Of a stretch of DNA of 64,000 nt, positions 7,926 through 16,211 are shown in pieces. Every line of letters starts with the position of its first letter. The first letter of the stretch is position 1. The DNA is taken from positions 62,001 to 126,000 of the forward strand of contig JBOEHJ010000018.1 of the NCBI GenBank assembly GCA_050633905.1, in the 5' to 3' direction. The notes beneath the pieces are model-generated. The model had not been told where the DNA came from. It made no database searches and saw only the letters and a program-made list of their open reading frames with translations. This stretch comes from JANQPX01 sp050633905. GTDB lineage: Bacteria; Pseudomonadota; Alphaproteobacteria; Geminicoccales; Geminicoccaceae. The translations under genes were made by a program, and so were the position numbers.

Positions 7926-9484
7926 CGAAGAACCTGATCATCGGCCTCGATGCCGGAACATCAGTGATCAAGGCCGTCGCCTTCACCCATGATGGAAAGC
8001 AGGTCGACAGCGCCGGCGTGCCGAACGTTGTCGACTACCTCGATAACGGCGGCGCCGAACAAGAAGTGCAGCGCACTTGGCTCGACGCTGCGCAGGCCTT
8101 GCGTCTGCTTTCGGAGAAAGTCCCGGACCTCGCGTCTCGCACGACAGCCCTCGCTATTACCGGCCAGGGCGACGGCACCTGGCTGATTGACAAGGCCGGC
8201 GAGCCCGTCGCCCCCGCATGGCTCTGGCTGGACGCACGCAGCGCCCCGATCATCGAAGAGTGGCGCGCCTCCGACATTGGCCCAGAGTTACAAAAAATCA
8301 CCGGCACTGCGATCAACCCCGCCATCCAAAGCGGCCAGATCGCCTGGCTGAAACGACACCAACCTGAAGTCATACGCCGGGCCACGTCGGCCCTTCATTG
8401 TAAGGATTGGTTGTATTTTAAAGCGACTGGTGAACGGGCGACCGATCCGTCTGAAGGCGTGTTCACCTACGGTAATTATCGAACGCGCGCTTATGACGAT
8501 GCGGTACTCGACCTGCTCGACCTTCGGGACATCGCCCATCTGCGTCCGCCGATCATGGATGGTTCCTCCCATCACGCGCCGCTTACAAGTCAGGCCGCCG
8601 CTGCGGCCGGCCTCCTGGCGGGGACGCCTGTGGTGCTTGGTCCGCTCGATGTCATCGCCACCACGTTGGGCGCTGGCGGTTATGAGCCCGGACGCGATAT
8701 CGGGATCTCGATCCTCGGTTCCACCGGCATGCATATCCGTATCTTCGATAACGCTGGGGATGTGGTGATCTCGGACGAGCAGGTCGGCTATGTGATGCCG
8801 TTTGTGGTGCCTGGCACCTGGGCCGGTTTCCAGTCCCATATGGCCGCCACCCTCAACATCGACTGGCTGGTGGGTATTGCGGCGCAATCTGCGGAACTTG
8901 CTGGTGTCGACAGCATCGACAGGCGTGACTTGCTTTTGAATCTGGACAAGCGAGCCGGCGATGCCCGCCCTGGCACCTTGCTGTTCCATCCCTTCATATC
9001 CGAGAACGGCGAACGCGGTCCGTTTGTCGAGCCCAAGGCGAGGGCCCAATTCCTTGGCTTGTCGACGCGCACGGGACCGGGCGACATGATGCGTGCGATC
9101 TATGAGGGCATGGCGTTCGCCGGCCGCGATTGCTACCGCGCCCTCGACCACAAGCCCGAGGAAATCCGCCTCGCCGGCGGTGCTGCGAACAGCGCCCTTT
9201 GCCGAAAGATCCTGGCAGCCTCGGTCGGCGCACCTGTACGTATCGTTGAGCGCGCGGAAGCAGGGGCTGCGGGTGCCGCACTGACGGCAGCCGTTTCGAT
9301 CGGGCTTTACGAAAACATCGCCGATGGATTGAGCGATTGGGTGACGCCCTATCTCGGCGATCTCGAACCAGTCGACGAGCGGCTCAGTGCGGCCTACGAA
9401 CAACTCTTTCCGGCTTATCGCGATGGTTATCTGCAGATGAACAGCGTCTGGCAGACGCTCTACCAATCAGCCCGGGGAGCCTGA
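7922..9484 (+). CDS. FGGY-family kinase, EryA-like polyol or ketose kinase
   Basis: A 520-residue two-domain FGGY kinase of full family length. The N-terminal motif IIGLDAGTSVIKAVAF opens the protein. A TGQGDGTWLI block lies at about residues 79-88, and a late GGAANSALCRKILA motif at about residues 418-431 belongs to the FGGY_C ATP-binding domain. From memory these stretches resemble erythritol kinase EryA more than glycerol kinase or xylulokinase, which fits the SorC regulator, but the match was not computed. It should phosphorylate the imported substrate. ATGA overlaps the ATPase stop and the dehydrogenase starts three bases after its end. Confidence 0.85.
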   Translation: MTKNLIIGLDAGTSVIKAVAFTHDGKQVDSAGVPNVVDYLDNGGAEQEVQRTWLDAAQALRLLSEKVPDLASRTTALAITGQGDGTWLIDKAGEPVAPAWLWLDARSAPIIEEWRASDIGPELQKITGTAINPAIQSGQIAWLKRHQPEVIRRATSALHCKDWLYFKATGERATDPSEGVFTYGNYRTRAYDDAVLDLLDLRDIAHLRPPIMDGSSHHAPLTSQAAAAAGLLAGTPVVLGPLDVIATTLGAGGYEPGRDIGISILGSTGMHIRIFDNAGDVVISDEQVGYVMPFVVPGTWAGFQSHMAATLNIDWLVGIAAQSAELAGVDSIDRRDLLLNLDKRAGDARPGTLLFHPFISENGERGPFVEPKARAQFLGLSTRTGPGDMMRAIYEGMAFAGRDCYRALDHKPEEIRLAGGAANSALCRKILAASVGAPVRIVERAEAGAAGAALTAAVSIGLYENIADGLSDWVTPYLGDLEPVDERLSAAYEQLFPAYRDGYLQMNSVWQTLYQSARGA

Positions 9485-9486
9485 CC

Positions 9487-10581
9487 ATGACGACAGACCC
9501 TCGAAAAGATCCTGTTCGCGTCACCGTCATCGGCGACAACTTCATGCTTCCGGAAAAATTCATTGCCTTCCTGAATCGCATTCCCAATCGAGACTTTACG
9601 ATTCGTGAACACTGCCAAAACTGGCCAGACGAAGATATGACCCACGGCTACGACCCGGCGGGTCGAGGTGGGACTTTAGATCGTATTGAATTGGCAGAGC
9701 TGAAAGAATATTTCGGCACGCCTGAAGACGTCATCCCGCTGATCCAGGATGCGGAGATCTTCATCGGCCACCTTGCCCCGATCACCCAATCCGTGATCGA
9801 CGCCGCCCCTGATCTCAAGCTTATCGGCATCTCCCGTGGCGGCCCCGTCAATATCGACTTGGGTGCGGCCCGCAGCCGGGGGATACAGGTGGTGAATACG
9901 CCTGGTCGGAACGCCGGCGCCGTCGCCGAATTCACCATCGGCATGATTCTCAGCCAGACTCGCCTGATCACGACGGGGCACATGGCGTTAGCCACTGACG
10001 GCGACTGGTCTGGCCATCTCTACCGAGCCGACACGACAGGACGCGAACTCGCCGAGATGACCGTCGGCATCATCGGCTACGGCCATATCGGGACGAAGGT
10101 CGTCCGTCATTTGAAGAGTTTTGGCTGTCGCATCTTGGTCTCCGATCCGTATGTGCAGCTGTCGCCCGACGATTTCGACGACGGTGTTAAACAAGTCTCA
10201 CTCGACATAATCCTCGAAGAAAGCGATATCGTGACGATGCATCCTCGCGTCACAGCGGAGACCACCGGCATGATCGGCAAGGCCGAGTTCGAAAAAATGA
10301 AGAACGGCGCCTATTTCATCAATACGGCCCGCGGCCCGCTGGTGGACTACGACGCGCTCTACGAGGCTCTTAACACTAGAAAACTTGCGGGTGCGGGGCT
10401 CGAAACCTTCGGGATCGAGCCGGTGCCGGCGACCTCGCCGCTGCTCAAACTCCCTAACGTCACGCTCACCCCACACATCGCCGGCGCATCGGTCAAAACC
10501 GTCACCAACGCCGCCGACATGCTCGCCGAGGAGGTCCGCCGTTTCCTCAACGGCGAGCCGCTGATCAATCTTGTTTCCTGA
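9487..10581 (+). CDS. D-2-hydroxyacid dehydrogenase family protein (NAD-dependent)
   Basis: A 364-residue dehydrogenase of the D-isomer-specific 2-hydroxyacid family (PGDH-like). The Rossmann motif is GIIGYGHIGTK. The substrate-binding arginine sits in ISRGGPVNID, a typical INTARGPLVDYDALYEAL block follows, and the catalytic histidine is in TPHIAGAS. The start is the ATG at 9487 after a GGGGAG site; a longer frame back to 9337 only overlaps the kinase. It probably oxidises a hydroxy-acid or sugar-acid intermediate of the pathway. The following 399-base gap holds a family III hairpin and a family I palindrome before the aldolase. Confidence 0.85.
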   Translation: MTTDPRKDPVRVTVIGDNFMLPEKFIAFLNRIPNRDFTIREHCQNWPDEDMTHGYDPAGRGGTLDRIELAELKEYFGTPEDVIPLIQDAEIFIGHLAPITQSVIDAAPDLKLIGISRGGPVNIDLGAARSRGIQVVNTPGRNAGAVAEFTIGMILSQTRLITTGHMALATDGDWSGHLYRADTTGRELAEMTVGIIGYGHIGTKVVRHLKSFGCRILVSDPYVQLSPDDFDDGVKQVSLDIILEESDIVTMHPRVTAETTGMIGKAEFEKMKNGAYFINTARGPLVDYDALYEALNTRKLAGAGLETFGIEPVPATSPLLKLPNVTLTPHIAGASVKTVTNAADMLAEEVRRFLNGEPLINLVS

Positions 10582-10599
10582 TCGACCGACCCCAGCACA

Positions 10600-10676
10600 T
10601 TTTCAGATCCCTCACCGCCGGCTCCCCCCTCCTCGACCGCCCGAACCGAGGGCGTCTTGGGGGTGGTTGGGTGTAA
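10600..10676. repeat. Family III hairpin repeat, copy a
   Basis: ACCGCCC at 10635 and GGGGGTGGTT at 10659-10668 pair across a spacer containing GAGGGCGTCTT, within a C-rich to G-rich symmetrical tract. It aligns with the stretches at 23604-23648 and 26849-26895. It lies just after the dehydrogenase stop and may act as an mRNA 3' structure. Confidence 0.55.
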
Positions 10677-10770
10677 AAATGGACCGGCGCCGACGTCACT
10701 TGATCGAAATATGCTTCAACCGAAATGAGCGTAAGCGCATGTTAACCCATCGATGCCAGATTGGCGTTCT

Positions 10771-10848
10771 AGTCCATGCGACCGAGGGAGTCTGCGACCA
10801 GCGTTGCGTCTTTTTTCGGCGGGCGGATTCCCAGGATCGCATAGACCA
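10771..10848. repeat. Family I dispersed palindrome, copy 2
   Basis: Arms AGTCCATGCGACC and GGATCGCATAGACC enclose a loop with a run of six T. GANTC is present in both arms (GAGTC at about 10788, GATTC at about 10826). GTTAACCC precedes it at 10741. It sits in the gap between the dehydrogenase and the aldolase. Confidence 0.7.
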
Positions 10849-10980
10849 GAGAACCTGTGCGATCTTATCGATGTCGGGTAAAGAAATCGTTGAACACCTG
10901 CCCCTGAGATCGTGGCCGTCTGAACAACCTGATCCGATACGCGCCAAGACCGAAGCATTTTGCCCTAAGGAGACAAACCG

Positions 10981-11688
10981 TTGTCCAAGCTGCCACCGTC
11001 AAAGTCCAAGAAAATACGTCAGGAGATCATCGATACCTGTCTCGAGATGAATGACTCCGGCCTTAATCAAGGCACCTCCGGCAATGTGTCAGCGCGCGTC
11101 GAAGGTGGCATCCTGATCACGCCGTCGGGCAGGCCCTACAAGTCGATGAAGCCTAAAGACATCGTCTTCATGCATGAAGATGGCAGCTATGAAGGCGACC
11201 TCGTGCCATCGACCGAATGGCGCTTTCATCTTGATATCATGAACAACCGACCAGATGTGAATGCGATCGTCCACGCGCACCCGACCTTCTGCACCACGCT
11301 CGCCATTCTGAAAAAAGCCATCCCGCGCCTCCACTACATGATCGCGGTCGCGGGCGGCGACGACATCCGCTGCGCACCCTATGCCACCTTCGGCACCCAG
11401 GCGTTGTCGGACAACACGATCAAGGCTCTGAAAGACCGGAAAGCCTGCCTGCTTGCTCACCACGGTATGATCGCCGTCGGCCCCGACATCCCCAAAGCCT
11501 TGTGGCTCGCCATCGAGGTCGAGACGCTGGCCAAACAATATTACTATACCCTCCAGGCCGGCGGCCCGCCGCTCCTCACCAAGGCGGAAATCAAAAACGT
11601 CGCCGAACGCATCCACAGCTACGGTCCGCGGTCCGAGTCCGACGCTGACGGTGATGACTCAGATCTGCCAAGACGAGTAGCCAGCTAA
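10981..11688 (+). CDS. Class II aldolase, L-fuculose-phosphate-aldolase (AraD/FucA) family
   Basis: A 235-residue zinc-dependent aldolase or epimerase of the AraD/FucA family. GTSGNVSARV (31-40) binds phosphate. Glutamate E79 in STEWRFH is in the catalytic position. H98 and H100 in VHAHP and a histidine in LLAHHGM (160-161) are the zinc ligands. The start is TTG at 10981, preceded by AAGGAG. It probably cleaves a ketose phosphate into dihydroxyacetone phosphate and an aldehyde, ending the pathway begun by the FGGY kinase. It is 399 bases from the dehydrogenase, so it may also have its own promoter. The C-terminal ~15 residues are acidic and probably disordered. Confidence 0.88.
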   Translation: MSKLPPSKSKKIRQEIIDTCLEMNDSGLNQGTSGNVSARVEGGILITPSGRPYKSMKPKDIVFMHEDGSYEGDLVPSTEWRFHLDIMNNRPDVNAIVHAHPTFCTTLAILKKAIPRLHYMIAVAGGDDIRCAPYATFGTQALSDNTIKALKDRKACLLAHHGMIAVGPDIPKALWLAIEVETLAKQYYYTLQAGGPPLLTKAEIKNVAERIHSYGPRSESDADGDDSDLPRRVAS

Positions 11689-11776
11689 CCGGCTGGCAGC
11701 CGGCGGCTTGACTTGCCAGACACCGTCCGGGCTCCCGTCATGTCAGGTCGAGGCGTGAGGGTGATCAGTGGGAGCG

Positions 11777-11791
11777 TTAACGCTGATTTAA
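11777..11791. promoter_or_regulatory. TTAA-N7-TTAA sequence (CtrA-site pattern) beside a family I palindrome
   Basis: TTAACGCTGATTTAA matches the TTAA-N7-TTAA spacing of full CtrA sites of alphaproteobacteria. It lies between converging genes and not at an obvious promoter, so a promoter role is doubtful. It belongs to the left flank of family I copy 3. Chance occurrence cannot be excluded, but family I copy 5 has the same arrangement. Confidence 0.35.
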
Positions 11792-11814
11792 CTGCTTTGG
11801 CGCTATGACGGTTC

Positions 11815-11896
11815 CTGGTCCATGTGATCCTGGAAATCCACCCACCTGGGAAGGAAGTTGGTGCAAGGCTCAAATTCCCAGGATCGTATGGATCAG
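11815..11896. repeat. Family I dispersed palindrome, copy 3
   Basis: Left arm CTGGTCCATGTGATCCTGG, right arm CCCAGGATCGTATGGATCAG. TTAA words flank it at 11777-11791 on the left and in AACGTTAACC at about 11914 on the right. GANTC sites are lost in this copy. The 597-base gap 11689-12285 holds this palindrome, the 84-bp family II copy and the MITE, and no gene that I can support. Confidence 0.75.
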
Positions 11897-12018
11897 CGAA
11901 AGTTTTAGCACAGCAACGTTAACCAAACGTCAAGAAGACGAGATCAGCCAGCTGACCCGATTGGTGGGACAGACCCGTCAATCGCCAGGTGGTTTGGTAT
12001 GAGGTGCTCAGACGCTAA

Positions 12019-12102
12019 CCCGACAAAATCTGGTATACACTTCGATTTCTTGGCAGGTTCTTCGAAGGTTGTTGGAACCAAATGACGTGGTTACACCACT
12101 AA
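12019..12102 (-). repeat. Family II 84-bp element, copy C
   Basis: Read on the minus strand it starts TTAGTGGTGTAACCACGTC and ends TGTCGGG. It aligns without gaps over 84 bases with the copies at 38584-38667 and 51597-51680; the first 30 bases and the TTCGAAGAA core are conserved best, the last third is diverged. Before the MITE next to it inserted, its TAG would have been the stop codon of the dehydrogenase-like gene ending at 12286. Confidence 0.75.
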
Positions 12103-12286
12103 GAGCCCCTGCGAAAAATTACTGATTGATTTCATGGTGTTGGCCATCGGTAGATGCGAGGAGCTTGATGTGCGGCGATGTGGATCATCGTGAGTGGCAA
12201 GAGACGAAGCGGATGCTAGGGACATTACCATCCGGAGGATCACTTGTAAGGCAATGAAATCGTTCGAGAACTTTCCGAACGGGCTC
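12103..12286. mobile_element. 184-bp MITE, probable IS5-family deletion derivative
   Basis: The ends are inverted repeats of about 33 bases: GAGCCCCTGCGAAAAATT on the left and, from the right inward, GAGCCCGTTCGGAAAGTT. Both arms share GATTTCAT at positions 26-33. The element is flanked by a direct duplication TAA (12100-12102 and 12287-12289) within a YTAR-like target, as for IS5-type elements. On the minus strand the interior can be read as LTMIHIAA, which resembles the end of IS5-family transposases; it is too short to encode one. It separates the gene at 12286-13893 from the 84-bp element and recreates the same amber stop. Confidence 0.8.
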
Positions 12287-13893
12287 TAAGACTTGGCTTC
12301 GCTTACGGTGTTGTCGGGTTTCTGTTCGGTATCGGATAGTGGGGCCAAGCGATAGATGCGGCCTCGCAGATCACCGAGATAGAGGTCGCCGTTGCCTGCT
12401 TTGGCGAAGGCGGTGAACTCGATCGTCCAGCGACCGAGTTCGGTGATTTCTTCGGCGGGAAGGAGGCGGTTGTTGTCGGGCAGGTCGAGCGACCATATCC
12501 AGCCGCTGCTAAAATCAGCAAAGACATAGGCGCCGTTCAGCCAAGGGATTTCACTGCCTTGATAGACATCGCCGCCGGTCACCGACATGCCAGTATCGCG
12601 GCCATATTGGAATAGAGGACTGACCGAACTACCGGGATCGCAGATTGCTTCCAGGCGGCACCAGTCTCCCTCCATCCCAGGCCATCCGTGGTGTCGGCCG
12701 GGTTGGACCTCGGTGATCTCTTCATGGACATCCTCGCCGACATCGCCGGCGATCAGCCGACCATCCGGCGCAAAGGCGATCCGCCAGGGATTGCGGAACC
12801 CCCAGGCAAAGGTTTCAGGCGGCAAGGCATCATCGCCGATGAAGGGATTATCTGGCGGGATGGCGTAGGCGAGGTCGTTCGATGATCGGTTGACGTCAAT
12901 ACGCAGGATTTTTCCGCGGAGGCTTGCGGCTCCGGCTCTTCCCTTGACCCATTCACCTTCCTCGCCGTCGCCGATGGCAATATATAAAAAGCCGTCTGCG
13001 CCGAAGGCAAGATCGCCACCATTGTGGTTGCTAGCGGGTTGGGGAATGTCCAGGAAAATGTTCTCGCTCGCGACATCAATCTCAAGAGCGCCGGCCCCTT
13101 CATCTAAAAATAACCACTCGGCGATTCTTGCCACCCGCTCACCGTTTTTGCGATCGAGGTTATAATGCAGATAGAGCTTGGGCGTGGTGGGAAAGTCAGG
13201 ATGTAGCGCGATACCGATCAGGCCGGCCTCGCCGACTTGATGGATTTCTCCTTCTTCGGCGAGGGCGTCGTCGAGTTTCAAAAGAACACGCTGCTCGATC
13301 TCTTCCCCTGTTTGAAAATCGACGTAATGAACGTCGCCACGCTTGGTCGTGATGAGCATCGAGTGATCGTTCGGCATGAGCGTGAGGTCGGTCACGACAT
13401 GGTTCACCCGCGCGATGGGGGCGAGCGCAACCTTGTTGTCGGGTGAGGCGTCGGTCGCGAATTCATTGACCACGGCGATCAAGCTCAGATGGCCGAAGCT
13501 CTGATCCTGCTCGACCCGATAATCCTCGAGAAAACGCTCCCGCAGGGCCTGGTTGAGTTCTTCTTCCCGATGATCCAACAGGATCCAGAGCTTGCCGTAA
13601 CGGCGGAGGCGATGGACGAATTTTGTTACGTAGTAGGCCGCGTTATTCTCAGGTTTGATGAGGTCAGGCTCGATGTTCTCGCCCAGGAGGCTGGCCTCGA
13701 TGTCATCGGTTTCGCCAACCTTAACCAGAACGACGGGGTGTTCGTCGTTGCGTTGTTCCGCAAGGATCGAGAGGATTTTTTTCGCGTGATCGGCGCTTTC
13801 AGCCGGAACCTCATTCGATGTGACCGAGAGCAGGGCGAATAGTCCAAACAAGAGGAACGAGCGAAAGCAGCGACGGATTGAGCAGACTGACAT
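12286..13893 (-). CDS. Secreted PQQ-dependent sugar dehydrogenase-like protein (GSDH beta-propeller)
   Basis: 535 residues. A signal peptide covers about 1-31 (hydrophobic SFLLFGLFALLSV). A soluble aldose-sugar-dehydrogenase beta-propeller starts near residue 155. Its hallmarks are EAGLIGIALHPDF, NHNGGDLAFGADGFLYIAIG and the PQQ-contacting arginine-asparagine in WGFRNPW. Usual Asd proteins are about 370 residues; here an additional domain of ~120 residues (about 32-150) precedes the propeller and I do not recognise it. It is the last gene of the six-gene minus-strand operon, five bases after the Stf0-like gene. It probably oxidises a sugar in the periplasm, or it may be a carbohydrate-binding propeller. 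Its stop codon is formed by the border of a MITE. Confidence 0.8.
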   Translation of the reverse strand: MSVCSIRRCFRSFLLFGLFALLSVTSNEVPAESADHAKKILSILAEQRNDEHPVVLVKVGETDDIEASLLGENIEPDLIKPENNAAYYVTKFVHRLRRYGKLWILLDHREEELNQALRERFLEDYRVEQDQSFGHLSLIAVVNEFATDASPDNKVALAPIARVNHVVTDLTLMPNDHSMLITTKRGDVHYVDFQTGEEIEQRVLLKLDDALAEEGEIHQVGEAGLIGIALHPDFPTTPKLYLHYNLDRKNGERVARIAEWLFLDEGAGALEIDVASENIFLDIPQPASNHNGGDLAFGADGFLYIAIGDGEEGEWVKGRAGAASLRGKILRIDVNRSSNDLAYAIPPDNPFIGDDALPPETFAWGFRNPWRIAFAPDGRLIAGDVGEDVHEEITEVQPGRHHGWPGMEGDWCRLEAICDPGSSVSPLFQYGRDTGMSVTGGDVYQGSEIPWLNGAYVFADFSSGWIWSLDLPDNNRLLPAEEITELGRWTIEFTAFAKAGNGDLYLGDLRGRIYRLAPLSDTEQKPDNTVSEAKS

Positions 13894-13898
13894 CGTGA

Positions 13899-14651
13899 TT
13901 AGAACCGATGGGGTAGGAGGGCGTGGGACCAGTGGCGATGCTTGGCTTCGGCGCGAAAGGCGGTGACCGCCTCCAGCTCGGCGTTACCGGGGGAAGGGAT
14001 GGGGAGGATTGGCTGGTCATCGGACCTCGCCATCGAGAAGCGAGCAAGAAGGCCGCTTAGAGATGGAACGCCCGGTCTTGCCAGATCCTCGACCCAGAGT
14101 TTGGCGCTTGGCTGTCCATGGCGTTTGCAAAAGACATCGCCCGCTTGTTCCGCCTCTTCGATCCCGATCATTTCTCGCGCAATCTCGTTAAAGCTCGGCG
14201 TCGTATCATGTCCTGATCGTGCAAGTGCAGCGCGCCGAAAAGCTTGCAAGGCCTGATCGAGAAAGGTCACACGGATAACCCGGAGCCTTTGTCGAAGTTG
14301 TTCTTGAAAGATCGAGCGTTGCTCAAGCCAAAGAAGATCGCGGTAGTCGATGATCGCAGACAGGAGCCCGGTCGACCTGTCCGTACGATCGACCAGGCTA
14401 ACGAGATACGTGGCAAAGCTGTCGGCCTTTGCACCGGCAAGTGCCGACCACATCGGTCCATCCAGATCGAAATGGGCATCGGGCTTGCCGAAACAGCCGA
14501 GCGATGCGAGCTGCTTTGCCACATCCTTGGTTGGAAGACCGCCTGCATGAAGGAACAAAAAAACCTCACCGCCAAGCCCGACCTCGGCAATGCATGCCTT
14601 TTCGTCCTTTTCTGGCTGTGCGATCGCGTGAGGATCGTTTCGTTGTTGCAT
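13899..14651 (-). CDS. Stf0-like sulfotransferase
   Basis: 250 residues. The second half resembles Stf0/NodH-type sulfotransferases: RVIRVTFLDQALQAFRRAAL at about residues 124-143 stands where Stf0 has its IRLTRRDKVAQAVS-type stretch, and AKLWVEDLA near 193 matches the YEDL region. The N-terminal PAPS-binding loop, normally PRSGST, is not recognisable; FLFLHAGGLPTKDV stands in its place, so activity is uncertain. The start ATG overlaps the stop of the upstream gene (TGATG). Its place between glycosyltransferase-like and sugar dehydrogenase genes suggests modification of a glycan. Confidence 0.55.
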   Translation of the reverse strand: MQQRNDPHAIAQPEKDEKACIAEVGLGGEVFLFLHAGGLPTKDVAKQLASLGCFGKPDAHFDLDGPMWSALAGAKADSFATYLVSLVDRTDRSTGLLSAIIDYRDLLWLEQRSIFQEQLRQRLRVIRVTFLDQALQAFRRAALARSGHDTTPSFNEIAREMIGIEEAEQAGDVFCKRHGQPSAKLWVEDLARPGVPSLSGLLARFSMARSDDQPILPIPSPGNAELEAVTAFRAEAKHRHWSHALLPHRF

Positions 14652-15160
14652 CAGCCCCGGCGTCCGATGGGCTCGGTGGCGAGATCATCACCTTTGGTCG
14701 TCTGTCCTTGGACGATCTTTTCGATCTCGCCCAGTTTTCCTCCGAGGTCGGCGATCTCGCCCGATCGCCATTTGCGCTTGATCTGCAAAAGGCGCCGCTT
14801 GAGGTAAAGGTCCCAGTCGAGGTCGGGGGCAAGGTCGGTTTGGTGGGTGAGGCTTGGCAGATGTTCGATCAGGAGCCGGCGCTCGATCCAGGGTGATAGA
14901 TCCAGATTATCGATGATGAAGACTGGGGTTTTTCCCTGGGATTGGCAATCCTCAACCATCCAGTCAAGCATTTGATCCCGCGCCGCCGCTTCCATGCCGA
15001 TTACCGAGATCAGCATAACATTGACCTTGCCGCCATCTGGCAAGTTCTGCGTGCTGTTCTCGGGAGATATCGGCGGTGGCGTGAGTGTACCAAAAGGCCT
15101 GCCACCTGGCCAAAGGGCCTTCATGGCCCGGGCAAGGTTGCTCGTTATCCGGTTGGTCAT
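14651..15160 (-). CDS. Conserved hypothetical protein, paralogue of the 23689 product
   Basis: 169 residues, family unknown to me. A central TPVFIIDNLDLSPWIERR stretch and a basic LYLKRRLLQIKRKW segment align with TPVFLIDHADFSSLTRD and RYAERRLDLLIAKW of the protein encoded at 23689-24132. The alternating hydrophobic segments (VNVMLISVIG, TPVFIID) look like beta strands of an alpha/beta fold; no signal peptide is visible. It is translationally coupled to the Stf0-like gene and lies downstream of the glycosyltransferase. Both paralogues sit beside glycan-transfer genes, so an accessory role there is my inference. Confidence 0.7.
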   Translation of the reverse strand: MTNRITSNLARAMKALWPGGRPFGTLTPPPISPENSTQNLPDGGKVNVMLISVIGMEAAARDQMLDWMVEDCQSQGKTPVFIIDNLDLSPWIERRLLIEHLPSLTHQTDLAPDLDWDLYLKRRLLQIKRKWRSGEIADLGGKLGEIEKIVQGQTTKGDDLATEPIGRRG

Positions 15161-15225
15161 GGGACGCGATATCCGCCGATGTCATGCAGCACTGTTTTTG
15201 GCATCCCTGTCATTCGTCGCCGCCA

Positions 15226-16206
15226 TCATCCGTTGTCGGTGATCTGCCAGGGCTGACGATCGGCGTCATCCACCCTAAGCATGCGCCCAGTCTTGGCTTC
15301 GGGCGCGTGGGTTAGTTTATAGAAGCGTGATCCCTCTTCATCCAGGTCGGCTAAATGAAGGCCAAGACCTTTGCGTAGCCGATCACCCTCGCGGCGGATT
15401 TCATGCCAAAGAAGGCGGCCATTGTCGACACCGAGACCGACCCTCGGCACGATCACGTCGAACCACCAGCGGCGGAAGGTCTCGAAGTCGTTGATGACAG
15501 TGTGATCCCAATCGTCGAAGGCCAAAAGGGCGCTGCTTAATCTGGCACCATACATGGCGAACAGGCCGTTTTTGACATCCGCGCCGACGGAACACCAGAT
15601 CGCGAGGCGATCAGCATTTCCCTTCCATACATGGCGGCGAAAGGCATCTTTGAGGGGAAGGTCCGGATAGACCCGTTTCGGCGTCAGGCCATCAGGGGTC
15701 ATCAGCTTTGTACCTTCTCGAATGCCCGCCCTAAAAGCTTGGAAAGGGGTGGAGGTTACATCGATGGCAGACGCGATACGCTTGTCGGTATGCCAATCCA
15801 AGGTCCAGCAGAACTCGGTCGTGGCATTCTCGCTATCCGCGGTCTCATGGCTCTTCATGTCCAGGGTCAGCTGCTTTGGCCAGACCTTGACGCCGCCATT
15901 GCCGTAGATGAGCCCATTCAGCCGGTTGGTCGCACTGAAGGTGACGACGCTGTTCAGGGAAAGGTTCGGCACATTGATGGCGGCGTTGACGATCTCCGGC
16001 TCAACATCGATATTATCGGCGTCGATCGTGATAAAGAGATCGGTCTCCGAAAGCCTCGCTGCCGCTTTATGCGCTGCATCGAAGCCCTTGACCCGATGCA
16101 CGCGTTTGGCCCTGGGACAACGCTCTTTCAGAGCCTTGAAATTGTGCTCGGCATTGGGCTCATCATAGCTAATGAACACCATATCGAGGGCGCGCATGTC
16201 GAGCAA
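15226..16206 (-). CDS. GT-A-like glycosyltransferase of a phage-associated type
   Basis: 326 residues. VFISYDEPNAEHNFKALK (about 10-27), KRVHRVKGFDAAHKAAARL and the acidic LFITIDADN (about 57-65) form the nucleotide-sugar and metal-binding part of a GT-A-like fold. I recall this FISYDEPN/AH/DAD pattern from proteins of T4-like and cyanobacterial phages annotated as glycosyltransferases. The second half has many aromatic residues (WDHTVINDFETFRRWWFDV). No signal peptide, so it is cytoplasmic. It begins five bases after the caspase-like gene ending at 16212, in the same operon. A methionine four residues in is an alternative start. Confidence 0.6.
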   Translation of the reverse strand: MLDMRALDMVFISYDEPNAEHNFKALKERCPRAKRVHRVKGFDAAHKAAARLSETDLFITIDADNIDVEPEIVNAAINVPNLSLNSVVTFSATNRLNGLIYGNGGVKVWPKQLTLDMKSHETADSENATTEFCWTLDWHTDKRIASAIDVTSTPFQAFRAGIREGTKLMTPDGLTPKRVYPDLPLKDAFRRHVWKGNADRLAIWCSVGADVKNGLFAMYGARLSSALLAFDDWDHTVINDFETFRRWWFDVIVPRVGLGVDNGRLLWHEIRREGDRLRKGLGLHLADLDEEGSRFYKLTHAPEAKTGRMLRVDDADRQPWQITDNG

Positions 16207-16211
16207 AGCGG

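Noticed and set aside
8288..9466. Open minus-strand frame of 392 codons
   Set aside because: Antisense shadow of the FGGY kinase gene, with no recognisable domain.
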